Assembly (NCBI GenBank): GCA_031276435.1
Contig: JAISNB010000089.1
Location: 1 to 5,380 of the forward strand
Length of the DNA: 5,380 nucleotides
Reading direction: 5' to 3'
Source: Burkholderiaceae bacterium
Lineage (GTDB): Bacteria > Pseudomonadota > Gammaproteobacteria > Burkholderiales > Burkholderiaceae_C
Positions within the stretch are counted from its first letter, which is position 1. Each line of letters begins with the position of its first letter. Under the pieces are notes generated by a model. It was not told the DNA's origin. It ran no database searches and saw nothing but the letters and a program-made list of their open reading frames with translations. Position numbers and translations under genes: made by a program. Below are positions 5,161-5,380 of this stretch, in pieces.

Positions 5161-5380
5161 TTGCAAAAGCTACAAACGCTGGTATCATGGTGGGGTGTCT
5201 TTGTCCAGCCCCACGCGCCGCTCAAGGCAGGGCCATGGTGGCACGCGGGAGGCGCTTGGCTCTTGCAAAGCCCTAGCGCCTTGCCCCGGCGTTCTACCCA
5301 TGCGGCGGCCAGTGCAGTTTGGGCAAGCGGCGCAATTTTCAACCATCTTTTCAGCCCTTTGGCTCAACTTGCAACAGGAG
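5161..5380. other. Right edge: no gene recognised; promoter-like boxes and a possible edge ribosome site
   Basis: This is where the N-terminal half of the Anbu gene should lie on the minus strand, but none of its motifs is visible in any frame. On the plus strand, TTGCAA (5161-5166) and TATCAT (5183-5188) are 16 bp apart and resemble a sigma70 promoter. The window ends in AGGAG (5376-5380), which could be the ribosome site of a plus-strand gene just beyond the edge. Both are weak inferences. Confidence 0.3.
5250..5281. repeat. Strong hairpin in the right-edge non-coding DNA
   Basis: AGGCGCT (5250-5256) pairs with AGCGCCT (5275-5281), and inside it GGCT (5258-5261) pairs with AGCC (5269-5272) around a 7-base loop. 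This gives an 11-bp stem with a small 1x2 internal bulge. There is no T-tract on either side. It could be a REP-type unit, a transcript-end hairpin or a regulatory RNA structure; the sequence alone does not decide. Confidence 0.45.

Overview
The window looks like chromosomal DNA from a GC-rich betaproteobacterium, most likely Burkholderiales and possibly Comamonadaceae. This is inferred from the base composition and codon use, the paired bacterioferritin genes, the style of the Fur protein and an 'ATTGCGAGGAG' type intergenic repeat. Without a database search the lineage is only a probable call.

Layout. Bases 1-709 hold no convincing gene. They contain an inverted-repeat element (156-338) that could fold into a long hairpin. 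Bases 710-1663 (minus strand) carry two tandem bacterioferritin genes, 21 bp apart, with a good sigma70-like promoter at 1736-1763 and a perfect 15-bp palindrome in the leader. Bases 1806-2273 (minus) encode a Fur-family metal-dependent repressor. A 206-bp region with overlapping palindromes and promoter-like boxes separates it from a divergent gene (2480-3256, plus) for an exported beta-barrel-like outer membrane protein. After about 310 bp without a convincing gene, 3567-4787 (plus) encodes an exported protein of nine WG-type repeats. On the minus strand, 4853-5160 is a decayed 3' part of an Anbu (proteasome-like peptidase) gene. The last 220 bases hold a strong hairpin and no recognised gene.

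How the parts may work together. The left half reads as an iron-handling locus. One bacterioferritin subunit keeps the ferroxidase ligands but lacks the haem-ligand Met. The other keeps the haem-ligand Met but has lost most ferroxidase ligands, which suggests one mixed 24-mer cage. The neighbouring Fur-family regulator is a natural candidate to control these genes and the divergent outer membrane protein, but no strong consensus Fur box was found, so that link is inference. The WG-repeat protein and the Anbu remnant look unrelated to the iron genes.

The points most worth a second look are the complementary active sites of the two bacterioferritins, a 43-bp identical segment at their 3' ends, and the Anbu remnant, which can only be read by switching frames several times.
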